The translations under genes and the position numbers were made by a program. From contig JAURKF010000109.1 of the NCBI GenBank assembly GCA_030831885.1, positions 1 through 14,281 of the forward strand: a DNA stretch of 14,281 bases, written 5' to 3'. Position 1 is the first letter of the stretch. Each line of letters begins with the position of its first letter. The notes below the pieces were generated by a model. It was not told where the DNA came from. It saw only the letters and a program-made list of their open reading frames with translations, and did not search any database. Origin of the DNA: Flavobacteriales bacterium (lineage in GTDB: Bacteria; Bacteroidota; Bacteroidia; Flavobacteriales; UA16). Of this stretch, positions 7,519 through 14,281 are shown one piece after another.

Positions 7519-7908
7519 TTATAGATATTTGCTTACAAAACGGTTGAAGTCATGACGCATTTCGTTGAATAACTTCTCGGTATTCACATAGTCATCGCGC
7601 ATAATGTCATGCTCGGTTACAGTATGTTTTTCAAGCTGCCCATGATGATGATCCAAATTATCTCCAATTTGTATTGTTTGATTCTTTACTGCATGACGAA
7701 GCTTGTTCAATTGTTCTTCATGCACGTGAAATCGGTTTTGAAACTGCTCGACTTTTTTCTTGATTTCAAGTGCTGTATTCTTCTGAGAAATCTCTTCGAG
7801 TCGCTTGCGCATAATCTTTATTTCATCCTGGTAGAATTCAATACCTCTTATCCATGAACTTTTCTCAGAGGTAAGGTTGGCGGAGGGTGTAAGTGTTTCT
7901 TGCGTCAT
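7519..7908 (-). CDS. small His-rich coiled-coil protein
   Basis: A 129-residue soluble protein. The ATG at 7908 (MTQETLTPSANLT) is chosen over an in-frame ATG 17 codons upstream because the extra residues (basic and hydrophobic, low in charge pattern) do not look like part of the helix; this is a judgement, not proof. From residue 18 the chain is almost entirely amphipathic helix with heptad-like leucines and isoleucines (IEFYQDEIKIMRKRLEEI, then VEQFQNRFHVHEEQLNKL). Nine of 129 residues are His, with HVH at 61-63 and HHH at 87-89. I recognise this general type as a small Bacteroidota coiled-coil protein of unknown function. It lies 88 bases downstream of the TonB receptor stop and 3 bases before the TerB-like gene, with no hairpin of note in the 88-base gap. 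Confidence 0.65.
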   Translation of the reverse strand: MTQETLTPSANLTSEKSSWIRGIEFYQDEIKIMRKRLEEISQKNTALEIKKKVEQFQNRFHVHEEQLNKLRHAVKNQTIQIGDNLDHHHGQLEKHTVTEHDIMRDDYVNTEKLFNEMRHDFNRFVSKYL

Positions 7909-7996
7909 AACGATTATTGTTTTGATTTGGAAGGCAAAGATTCGCTTTCCATATGCCAATCGCTATGAGCCGCATCAATTGTACATAAGACTAGAA

Positions 7997-10384
7997 TCAC
8001 TTTACGGGTATGCCGTAATTCAAGTGCACGCCGAGGTAATAGTTTCTAGTCGGGGAGGGATTGTAGTATTTTCCGGCTGCACCATTGATGTTGAGAAACG
8101 ACGAATACTCCGTATTGAGCAAATTATTTATGCCGGCCTGCAGTGAGCACTCCAATTTTTGAAATGGAAAGAATTGATAGCTTATGATTGTATTCATCAA
8201 ATGGTATGACTGCGTTTGCTCGCTGCCACTGTTGTTAAGCGGCATTCGATCCATCCAAAAATCATACATAGCCATTGAAAGTCCTTTGTATCGCATTTGC
8301 AATCCCATGGTCATTTGGGCTAGGGGCACGCCCGGAAGCGAGTTCCCATCCAACGGGATATCGTCTAAGGTGTATTTATCAAACTGATGGCGATTGAGGG
8401 TGCCGTTGTTCACTACTTTCAATGTGAATTCTTGTGAGCTGCGAATAATAGCCCATTTGAAACTCCATTCAATACCTTGTTGACGGGTTGAACCATCGTT
8501 GTGGTATCGCTGCAAGGATTCACCCGCTTCGTTTGTTATCGTGAAGGGAAGAATAGCCCGATCGGTGTGGAAATCATACGCTGTTATGGAGTATTCAATA
8601 CCCGATTTCGGCCATTGATGCCGAACTCCCAGTTCGTTCAATCGTCCCCGCTCCGATGTAAGCTGAAGGTTGTATGCGTTGTTTTCCTGATCAATCATTT
8701 CGAACACCGTTGGGTTTGCGGCTCCGGCTGATAAACTCCCGTATGCATAGAATCCATCGAATATTCGAACGGACAGCGCAGCTCTTGGCAGAATACTGTT
8801 ACCCCAGGTAGCTGTGGTGTCGAAATCAAAACCGGCCGAATTTTCCCCCATCACAAATTGCTCGTTGGTTGATGTGCTAAGACCTGCTTGAAGGGTGATT
8901 ACATCGCTCCATTTAATCACCCCTTGCATAAAACCCATCGTTTGAAGGTAACCAATATCGTACGCGTATTTGAATTCTTTTGGGAGGGCTGATTCAATTG
9001 TTTTTTCTAGAATAGAATAGTCCTCGGTTTGCCATTCGCCTCCTAGTGTTGCTAGCAGATTAAGATCTTTCCAAGATTTATTAAAGTCAACAGTGGCTCT
9101 GCCACTAATGGACTGCGAGTTTTCAAACTTGTACCCGCTGTTGAATGCGGATGTTCCATAGGGGTTTTCCTTATTGGTTTTTTGATATACGAGATGAAGA
9201 TTGTGCGAAAAGTATCTATTCCACTTTCCCGTGTGCGAAATTCCTCCCACGTATCGTTCACGGGCAAGGGATGCATTATTGGTCAGCGAGAAGGGAACGG
9301 CCATGGTGGGTAGTGTATCTGCTTGCTCCTCATTCAGAGCGCCCGGAAGGCCCCAGTTTCCTTTGTAATAGGTGCCGAATAGCACGAGTGATTGGCTGCT
9401 TGTAATATGGTGCTTGTAGTGAATACTTCCCTGATTTTTTCTATTGAACTCTTGTTGTCGGTATCCTGCATAGTCTTGAAGAACTTGCGAGATGCGCAGT
9501 GCACCCGATTTGAAACCTACCGATGCCGATGCGGTCTGCCTGTATCCGTCATTGGATCCTGCTTGAAAGCCGGTGTGAAGACGAACAACTCCTGAATCGA
9601 TTGGAATAGTCTTCATCAACAATACGCCGCCGTTGCCACTGCCATACATACTTCCCGCGGGGCCTTTGATTATTTCAATTTCACCAATGTCGAAAGCATC
9701 CACGAGCTCAAGAGGTGTCTGGCCGTCGGCTGAAGTGAGCGGCATACCGTCGAGGTACATCTTTACATTGCGAACGGCAAATGGTGATCGTAGGCTACTG
9801 CCGCGAATGCTGAAGCGATGACTGCCCCCATATCCGCGCGATTCCATCATAACACCCGGTATGGTATTCAAGGCATTTTGCAGCGAGGAACGATCGGTCG
9901 ATTCGAGAAGTTGTTTGTCGATCAGTCCAACAGAAGCCGGTAGCGATTGAATGCTGCTTCGAGCTGCGAAAGCCTGAAGAATGACCTCGGGTAGTTGAAC
10001 GCCGTTTATGAGCGATTGATACGTAATTCCTTTTTGTGGCTCCTCGTCAATAGCAAGCGAAATGTCGCGCGAGGAATTACAGGGAATGGTTTCAAGTGAC
10101 AAGTCGATGGTGTCGCCTTCTGCTCGCACTATGCGCATGAACATGGGAGTGCCTTTTACGTCTATGCTAAACTTGCCCTCGGAATCGGTCACTGCCGAGC
10201 TCCAGTTTGCATCCATTTCCCCACGCACTGGAGCAAAATCGGACAGGAAAAGTTGAGCGCCCGTTATGGGTTTTTTCGTATCCTCAAGTACGATTATTCC
10301 GCTGAAAAGACATCGCGCAGGACCTTGTGCGTTGACGACGTGTGAAGCGATTAGAATTAGGAAAACGAAGAGAAGTTTTTTCAT
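7997..10384 (-). CDS. TonB-dependent outer-membrane receptor
   Basis: A 795-residue outer-membrane transporter. Signal peptide at 1-19 (cut after VNA). Residues 25-115 form a carboxypeptidase-regulatory-like beta domain, common in Bacteroidota receptors. A possible TonB-box region lies near LPEVILQAF (131-139). The plug domain is about 145-262: LQNALNTIPGVMMESRG, FSIRGSS, VKMYLDGMPL, then IEIIKGPAGSMYGSGNGG. Residues 270-795 are the beta barrel, ending in NNLLNTEYSSF and RNYYLGVHLNYGIPVK. The final residue is Lys, not the aromatic residue that usually closes a barrel. The layout fits iron-chelate type receptors (FecA/FhuA class), but the ligand cannot be read. Its start overlaps the plsC stop by four bases (10381-10384), so it is translationally coupled to the acyltransferase. 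Confidence 0.92.
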   Translation of the reverse strand: MKKLLFVFLILIASHVVNAQGPARCLFSGIIVLEDTKKPITGAQLFLSDFAPVRGEMDANWSSAVTDSEGKFSIDVKGTPMFMRIVRAEGDTIDLSLETIPCNSSRDISLAIDEEPQKGITYQSLINGVQLPEVILQAFAARSSIQSLPASVGLIDKQLLESTDRSSLQNALNTIPGVMMESRGYGGSHRFSIRGSSLRSPFAVRNVKMYLDGMPLTSADGQTPLELVDAFDIGEIEIIKGPAGSMYGSGNGGVLLMKTIPIDSGVVRLHTGFQAGSNDGYRQTASASVGFKSGALRISQVLQDYAGYRQQEFNRKNQGSIHYKHHITSSQSLVLFGTYYKGNWGLPGALNEEQADTLPTMAVPFSLTNNASLARERYVGGISHTGKWNRYFSHNLHLVYQKTNKENPYGTSAFNSGYKFENSQSISGRATVDFNKSWKDLNLLATLGGEWQTEDYSILEKTIESALPKEFKYAYDIGYLQTMGFMQGVIKWSDVITLQAGLSTSTNEQFVMGENSAGFDFDTTATWGNSILPRAALSVRIFDGFYAYGSLSAGAANPTVFEMIDQENNAYNLQLTSERGRLNELGVRHQWPKSGIEYSITAYDFHTDRAILPFTITNEAGESLQRYHNDGSTRQQGIEWSFKWAIIRSSQEFTLKVVNNGTLNRHQFDKYTLDDIPLDGNSLPGVPLAQMTMGLQMRYKGLSMAMYDFWMDRMPLNNSGSEQTQSYHLMNTIISYQFFPFQKLECSLQAGINNLLNTEYSSFLNINGAAGKYYNPSPTRNYYLGVHLNYGIPVK

Positions 10385-11112
10385 GCGTTCGTTTCAATCA
10401 TTAAGTCGCGCACTCTTTCACGAGCAAGTGTTGCAATTTCTTCCGTGGTAAAGTGCGCAAATTCGTGCGCTTCAATTCGTTTTCCGATGCGTACTTCAAT
10501 AGTCCCCTTGCGTATAATGAAAGAATCGCGGGGTAAAATATTTTCGGCATTCAATACTGCAATAGGCTGTATGTCGATTGCTCCTTCTTGCGCGATCACA
10601 AATGTCCCCTTCTTGAAGATTCCTAATTTTCCATCTCGGCTGCGAGTGCCCTCGGGAAACGTTATAACGTTTTTACCATTGTTGATGAGCAGCGCAGCTT
10701 TGCGCATGCTCATCATCGCTTGTTCCCGGTTTTTACGGTCGATGAATATGTGTCCGATCAGCGACATGTATTGGCCAAGAAATGGAATGCTGCGCAATTC
10801 TTTTTTAGCAATGTAGAATAATCCCTTGGGTATCGCACGCGCAATGCACACTACATCGAGGTGCGATACGTGATTGGATATATAGATGGATGGTTTTTGA
10901 AGATTGAGATTGTCTAGTCCGCTGACTTTTAACTTAACCCGCGCCAAGAAAAGCACAACCGGGCTGAAGAAGTAGCGACCTTCAAAATAATGCACCCACT
11001 GACCATTGAACGTAATAAGCATGAGCAGTATTCCTACGAGAGCGCTCACCGCAGTCCATAGCAGTATTAGCAAAGTCTGAATGCAGGCAAAGAAAATTCG
11101 CAACCCTTTCAT
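10381..11112 (-). CDS. plsC: 1-acyl-sn-glycerol-3-phosphate acyltransferase (PlsC family)
   Basis: A 243-residue membrane-bound acyltransferase. Residues 5-35 are a hydrophobic anchor. The HX4D catalytic motif is NHVSHLD (80-86, His81 and Asp86), followed by YIAKKELRSIPFLGQYM (100-116), FIDRKNRE and then FPEGTRSRDGKLGIFKKG (152-169), the block that binds the phosphate of the acceptor. All four PlsC blocks are present. The usual reaction is transfer of an acyl group from acyl-ACP or acyl-CoA to lysophosphatidate, making phosphatidate for phospholipid synthesis on the inner face of the inner membrane; other lyso-lipid acceptors are possible. It is the first gene of the minus-strand unit and is divergent from the mlaEFD-like genes across 151 bases. 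The symbol is given for the family, not for proven orthology. Confidence 0.9.
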   Translation of the reverse strand: MKGLRIFFACIQTLLILLWTAVSALVGILLMLITFNGQWVHYFEGRYFFSPVVLFLARVKLKVSGLDNLNLQKPSIYISNHVSHLDVVCIARAIPKGLFYIAKKELRSIPFLGQYMSLIGHIFIDRKNREQAMMSMRKAALLINNGKNVITFPEGTRSRDGKLGIFKKGTFVIAQEGAIDIQPIAVLNAENILPRDSFIIRKGTIEVRIGKRIEAHEFAHFTTEEIATLARERVRDLMIETNA

Positions 11113-11263
11113 CGCTGCGCAATTTGCGTCGGTTTTGATTAATCTGAAGAATAAAACAGAGAATTATCAGTGACAGGCTTGTGCAACGTCAGCTTAGACA
11201 TTGTGCATGAGGAATGCTCGTCATAATGTCCGCTATTGTATCCAAATAGTTTCGCCCTATTAA
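11113..11263. promoter_or_regulatory. divergent control region between plsC and the Mla operon
   Basis: These 151 bases lie between the starts of two divergent units and must contain both promoters. I see no clean TTG / TAnnTTTG pair: TAGTTTCG at 11247-11254 is one off the -7 consensus, but its nearest TTG (11236) is only 8 bases away. An 11-base dyad CGCAATTTGCG at 11118-11128 sits 6 bases upstream of the plsC ATG and could be an operator or a chance palindrome. No terminator-like fold is evident. Confidence 0.5.
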
Positions 11264-12046
11264 ATGAATGGTGCGATGCATGTGCCCAAATTTGTTTCCA
11301 GTGTTGTTTCAGAATCTGGTGAGTTGGCTGTGTTCTTCTCACGCTTCTTTCGCGAGTTGAGTCCGCGCCGTATGGAATGGATTGAATGGATTAACCAGTG
11401 CTTTCATATCGGGAATCGTACACTACCACTAGTTGCCATAACGGGATTTATAATTGGACTTGTAATTACAATTCAGTCACATCCTTCTATGGAGGCATTT
11501 GGTGCTGAGTCGTGGCTGCCTTCGGTAGTTTCTGTATCGCTGGTGCGTGAAATTGTGCCTGTGATCACCGCGCTTATCTGTGCCGGTAAAATAGGTTCGG
11601 GAATAGGCGCAGAAATAGGGTCCATGAAGGTAACAGAGCAAATAGATGCGATGGAAGTAAGCGGTACGAATCCCTATAACTACCTCGTAGTAACGCGCAT
11701 TCTGGCTACAACGCTGATGGTACCAATGCTGGTCGTGGTAAGTGATACAATTGCTCTTTATGGGGCTTTTCTCGGAGTAAACATGAAGCAGGTAATAAGT
11801 TTCAGTTTATATACGCAACAGATATTTCGCAAATTGACCTTTAGTGACGTGCTGCCGGCAATTGTGAAGTCTTTTTTCTTTGGCTTTGCCATTGGACTCG
11901 TTGGCTGCTTTAAGGGTTTTGCCACACGCAATGGCACTCAGGGAGTGGGTGCCTCGGCCAATTCGGCTGTGGTGCTTTCCACGTTTGTAGTTTTTATTAT
12001 TGACCTGGTTGCAGCTCAACTAGCCGATTTATTCAGTTTTACATGA
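11264..12046 (+). CDS. mlaE: MlaE-family lipid ABC transporter permease
   Basis: A 260-residue inner-membrane permease of the MlaE/YrbE family. The amphipathic N-terminal interface helix (residues 20-48) is followed by about five membrane segments: near 52-70, 85-105, 137-160, 200-218 and 230-255. The family signature is clear: ALICAGKIGSGIGAEIGSM followed by KVTEQIDAMEVSGTNP (about 102-137), and the last third has FKGFATRNGTQGVGASANSAVV. In Mla-type systems the permease dimer forms the path by which phospholipid moves between the inner membrane and the MCE protein. The ATG at 11264 is used; another in-frame ATG lies four codons later at 11276. The gene ends in a four-base ATGA overlap with the ATPase gene. 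Confidence 0.93.
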   Translation: MNGAMHVPKFVSSVVSESGELAVFFSRFFRELSPRRMEWIEWINQCFHIGNRTLPLVAITGFIIGLVITIQSHPSMEAFGAESWLPSVVSVSLVREIVPVITALICAGKIGSGIGAEIGSMKVTEQIDAMEVSGTNPYNYLVVTRILATTLMVPMLVVVSDTIALYGAFLGVNMKQVISFSLYTQQIFRKLTFSDVLPAIVKSFFFGFAIGLVGCFKGFATRNGTQGVGASANSAVVLSTFVVFIIDLVAAQLADLFSFT

Positions 12047-12804
12047 GTTCAGTGAATCTCGACATATCGGAAGAGGTTGTGCGTATCAGCAATCTGTCGA
12101 TTTCCTTCGGCGATAACCACGTGCTGAAGTCTTTTAATATGCATGTAGGCTCAGGCGAAAACGTTGTAGTTCTTGGTAAGTCGGGGTCGGGAAAGTCAGT
12201 TTTAGTAAAGTGCATTATCGGCTTACTTCAGGCGGATGCAGGAAGTATTCTGGTTCTTAATGAAGAGGTAACAAACATAGAAGGCCGCAGGTTGGATGAG
12301 TTGCGCGCAAAGGTTGGGTTTTTGTTTCAAAGTAATGCGCTCTACGATTCAATGACCATCCGGGAAAATCTTGAATTCCCATTGCGCAGGCACCAAAGGC
12401 ACCTCACGAAAGTGGAGCGCTCGAATTTGGTTTTGGAGGCGTTGAATGATGTTGGTCTGGCCCATACCATTGATAGCCTGCCTGATGAGCTATCAGGTGG
12501 CATGAAGAAACGAATTGCCCTTGCACGGGCGCTAATGCTCAAACCGCAAATTATCCTTTACGATGAACCAACGACGGGATTGGATCCCATAACTGCACGT
12601 GAAATAAGTGCGCTCATCGTGCGAATTCAACATCGTTATAACACTGCATCCATTATTATCTCTCACGATATGAATTGTGTGCGAGCCACTGCAAATCGTG
12701 TAGTAATGCTCATCGATGGCAGATCTTATTGCGAGGGAAGTCCAGTAGAATTGGCGCAGTCGAATGATAGTAGCGTGAAAGCATTTTTCGAAATTCCGAA
12801 ATGA
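12043..12804 (+). CDS. mlaF: MlaF-family ABC transporter ATPase
   Basis: A 253-residue ABC ATPase with every motif intact: Walker A GKSGSGKS (45-52), Q-loop Gln96 in LFQSNALYDSMTI, the signature LSGGMKKR (150-157), Walker B IILYDE (170-175), the D-loop GLDP, and the H-loop His208 in IISHDM. The FQSNALYDSMTIRENL and SGGMKKRIALARAL blocks are typical of the MlaF/Ttg2A group. It drives lipid movement through the MlaE permease by ATP hydrolysis on the cytoplasmic face. It overlaps the permease gene by ATGA at 12043-12046 and the MCE gene by ATGA at 12801-12804, so all three are translationally coupled. No STAS-domain MlaB gene follows or precedes. Confidence 0.95.
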   Translation: MSSVNLDISEEVVRISNLSISFGDNHVLKSFNMHVGSGENVVVLGKSGSGKSVLVKCIIGLLQADAGSILVLNEEVTNIEGRRLDELRAKVGFLFQSNALYDSMTIRENLEFPLRRHQRHLTKVERSNLVLEALNDVGLAHTIDSLPDELSGGMKKRIALARALMLKPQIILYDEPTTGLDPITAREISALIVRIQHRYNTASIIISHDMNCVRATANRVVMLIDGRSYCEGSPVELAQSNDSSVKAFFEIPK

Positions 12805-13751
12805 AGACGGTACAACATATTCGTCTGGGATTATTGGTGCTTGTGTCAACGCTCCTGCTGATAGCCGGACTCTATTACGTAGGCCAGCAACGAAATATTT
12901 TCAGTAAAACGATTACACTGCATGCGAACTTTGAAAATGTCGAGGGGTTAATGGAGGGTAACAATGTGCGATACAATGGGTACGATATCGGAATGGTGCT
13001 GGATGTGCTGCCACGAAATGATTCTTTGATTGATGTGGTTTTTTCGGTAAAGGAGTCCATGTTGCACTGCATTTCAGTAAATGCCCGCGCGAAACTTGTC
13101 ACTGATGGATTGCTAGGCAATATGTTGGTTGAAATTGAACGAGGATATCCTTTTGAACGCCCGATTCGCGATGGTGATATACTTTCTGTGCGCAAACAGC
13201 CCGATATGGACGAGGCCATGCGAACCTTGAGCGAAACGAATAATAATTTACTCTTGATTTCTTCGGACTTGAAAAGTATTTCTGAAAGGTTTTCTCAGGA
13301 CAATTCGCTATGGCAGTTGTTGGCAGATACAGCCTTGTCGCCCCAAGTGCGCAGCACAATGATTCACATTGATAAGGTGGCTGGCCATGCAGCATCAATC
13401 AGCGGAAATTTAAATGTATTGGTAGATAATATCCGATTGGGCAAAGGATCACTCGGAGCGTTCATTACCGATTCATCATTGTACGCATCACTTCGTAATA
13501 CCGCCATCAATGCCGATAGAATTAGTGATACACTGCAGACATTGAGTGGAAATCTGTTGCGAGCGTCGGAAAGGGCTACGACAGGAAATGGAAATGTGGC
13601 AACACTGCTGAACGACTCAATATTGGTTGTTCATCTGGATAGTTCCATTGTGGAGATTGGTGATGCCGCTCGAACGCTGAACGAAACACTTTTTTTGCTC
13701 AGACAATCGCGCATAATAAAGCGCTTTGAAAGACGACAACAAGAACGTTGA
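12801..13751 (+). CDS. mlaD: MCE-domain protein (MlaD-like lipid carrier)
   Basis: A 316-residue inner-membrane-anchored periplasmic protein. One membrane helix at about 8-27 is followed by a single MCE domain at about 38-133 (HANFENVEGLMEGNNVRYNG, then YDIGMVLDV, VNARAKLVTDGLLGNMLVEI). Residues 134-316 are a helical tail with three tandem repeats at an exact 48-residue spacing, aligned at NSL (168), GSL (216) and GNV (264), each followed by a conserved Asp (176, 224, 272). The tail is longer than that of E. coli MlaD (183 residues in all), as is common for Bacteroidota MCE proteins. The MCE ring with a helical tunnel would carry phospholipid across the periplasm. It is the last gene of the transporter operon; no clear terminator follows, and the XRE gene begins 129 bases later. 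Confidence 0.92.
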   Translation: MKTVQHIRLGLLVLVSTLLLIAGLYYVGQQRNIFSKTITLHANFENVEGLMEGNNVRYNGYDIGMVLDVLPRNDSLIDVVFSVKESMLHCISVNARAKLVTDGLLGNMLVEIERGYPFERPIRDGDILSVRKQPDMDEAMRTLSETNNNLLLISSDLKSISERFSQDNSLWQLLADTALSPQVRSTMIHIDKVAGHAASISGNLNVLVDNIRLGKGSLGAFITDSSLYASLRNTAINADRISDTLQTLSGNLLRASERATTGNGNVATLLNDSILVVHLDSSIVEIGDAARTLNETLFLLRQSRIIKRFERRQQER

Positions 13752-13799
13752 ATATTGCATTGTTGTTATTCATTAGGATTGACTAAAATTGTCATAAAT

Positions 13800-13865
13800 T
13801 TTCAAGATACCATTGAAATTGAGCGATTTCGACGCGAATACATAAGGATTTATTGTTAAATCGCT
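13800..13865. promoter_or_regulatory. nested inverted repeats upstream of the XRE gene
   Basis: Two perfect dyads lie in the 129-base leader of the regulator gene. TTTCAA (13800-13805) and TTGAAA (13813-13818) are separated by 7 bases, a layout fitting a dimeric HTH operator. AGCGATTT (13822-13829) and AAATCGCT (13858-13865) are separated by 28 bases and end 15 bases before the ATG. Autoregulation by the adjacent XRE protein is inference. I see no convincing Bacteroidota promoter pair here. Confidence 0.4.
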
Positions 13866-13880
13866 ACGTCTTTTGAACCC

Positions 13881-14165
13881 ATGAAGTGGACAGATAAATA
13901 TTATCTAGAGGAGCTAGGAAAAAACATTGCAAAGAAGCGAAAGGAAGGAGGAATGTCTCAATCCGATCTTGCCTACAAGATTGGTATGGAGGTACCGAAT
14001 CTTTCGGTGATTGAAAATGGTAAATCCAATCCGCAAGTTTTAACGCTGCTGAAAATTTCAGCGGCTTTGAACGTGCATTTACGAGAAATCTTGCCGGTGC
14101 CAACCGACCCTCAATTCATTTTGAAGGAGGCTCCGGTTTACACACCTAGAAAGCATGATCGTTAG
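13881..14165 (+). CDS. small XRE-family HTH transcriptional regulator
   Basis: A 94-residue protein made almost wholly of one HTH_3 (Cro/C1-type) domain at residues 12-70: LGKNIAKKRKEGGMSQSDLA for helices 1-2, the recognition segment YKIGMEVPNLSVIENGKSNP, and LTLLKISAALNVHLREIL for helices 4-5. The 24-residue tail after residue 70 (VPTDPQFILKEAPVYTPRKH) has no sensor domain. It should bind DNA as a dimer. Being the next gene downstream of the MCE operon on the same strand, it could regulate that operon, but a separate leader with its own dyads points more to an independent, self-regulated gene. Its target is unknown. Confidence 0.88.
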   Translation: MKWTDKYYLEELGKNIAKKRKEGGMSQSDLAYKIGMEVPNLSVIENGKSNPQVLTLLKISAALNVHLREILPVPTDPQFILKEAPVYTPRKHDR

Positions 14166-14184
14166 GATCGTGCTTTCTTTTTTT
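14148..14184 (+). terminator. intrinsic terminator containing the XRE stop codon
   Basis: AGAAAGCATGATC (14148-14160) pairs with GATCGTGCTTTCT (14166-14178) as a 13-bp stem with one G-T wobble, around the 5-base loop GTTAG. A T run follows (14178-14184). The TAG stop codon of the regulator (14163-14165) is inside the loop, so the terminator overlaps the last codons of the gene. Confidence 0.85.
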
Positions 14185-14191
14185 GTGTCTC

Positions 14192-14281
14192 TTAGTTAAT
14201 CTTTCTTTCGATAACTTTTCTAACGGCGAGAATGATGTTCTCTGCCTCGAGTCCGTATTTCTTCATGAGCTGGTCGGGAGT
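14192..14281 (-). CDS. transketolase, C-terminal end (probable)
   Basis: The right edge holds the last 29 codons and stop (TAA at 14194-14192) of a minus-strand gene that continues beyond the window. It reads TPDQLMKKYGLEAENIILAV and then RKVIERKIN. The pattern G/T-P-x-x-L-x-x-x-Y-G-L-x-A-E-x-I-x-x-A-V-x-x-V is typical of the extreme C-terminus of transketolases, which move two-carbon units between sugar phosphates in the pentose phosphate pathway. Related thiamine-diphosphate enzymes of the same C-terminal domain cannot be excluded from so short a piece. It converges on the XRE gene with 26 bases between the stop codons. Confidence 0.6.
   Translation of the reverse strand, partial: TPDQLMKKYGLEAENIILAVRKVIERKIN

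Noticed and set aside
7929..7950. Imperfect hairpin upstream of the coiled-coil gene
   Set aside because: On the transcribed minus strand it contains an A-C mismatch and no T run follows, so it supports neither a terminator nor a clear regulatory fold.
7877..8146. Plus-strand open frame over the end of the TonB receptor and the gap before the coiled-coil gene
   Set aside because: It overlaps two supported minus-strand genes and shows no protein-like pattern.
1..14281. CRISPR array, transposon ends, tRNA genes, defence island
   Set aside because: No regularly spaced repeats, no transposase or integrase, no cloverleaf-like segment and no nuclease-toxin cluster were seen on either strand.

Overview
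The window reads as chromosomal DNA from a member of the Bacteroidota, most likely a flavobacterium-like lineage. The evidence is two secreted proteins ending in type IX secretion (T9SS) sorting domains, a gingipain-family C25 peptidase, a TonB-dependent receptor with an N-terminal carboxypeptidase-regulatory-like domain, near absence of Shine-Dalgarno sequences, and one site resembling the Bacteroidota -33/-7 promoter. Coding density is high and no gap exceeds 300 bases. I see no transposase, integrase, tRNA, rRNA or CRISPR array, so this looks like ordinary, stably inherited chromosome.

Layout from left to right. (1) 3-2040, plus strand: the C-terminal end of an SF2 DEAD/DEAH helicase, an AHSA1/SRPBCC small protein and an MBL-fold hydrolase. 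(2) 2111-7011, plus strand: two adjacent T9SS cargo genes (a 218-residue Ig-like protein and a 1131-residue C25 cysteine peptidase), then a large hairpin with a T tract, then a SIMPL (DUF541) periplasmic protein. A strong bidirectional terminator lies at 7031-7064. (3) 11112-7087, minus strand: a PlsC-type acyltransferase whose stop overlaps the start of a TonB-dependent receptor by four bases, followed by a His-rich coiled-coil protein and a TerB-like small protein, probably one transcript. (4) 11264-13751, plus strand and divergent from plsC: a three-gene Mla/MCE lipid transporter (permease, ATPase, MCE substrate-binding protein) joined by two four-base ATGA overlaps. (5) 13881-14165: a small XRE-family regulator with inverted repeats upstream and an intrinsic terminator whose loop contains its stop codon. 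(6) 14281-14192, minus strand: the last 29 codons of what is probably transketolase.

The functional theme of the right half is the outer envelope. A phospholipid-synthesis acyltransferase and an outer-membrane receptor on one strand face an MCE lipid-transport system on the other, across a shared 151-base control region. The left half centres on a secreted gingipain-like protease and its small secreted neighbour. The most distinctive things seen are an exact 48-residue triple repeat in the MCE protein, a C25 peptidase with the same His-Cys spacing as gingipain R plus two roughly 118-residue repeats, and several hairpins placed at gene starts or ends. I did not find a clearly novel multi-gene defence or mobile system.
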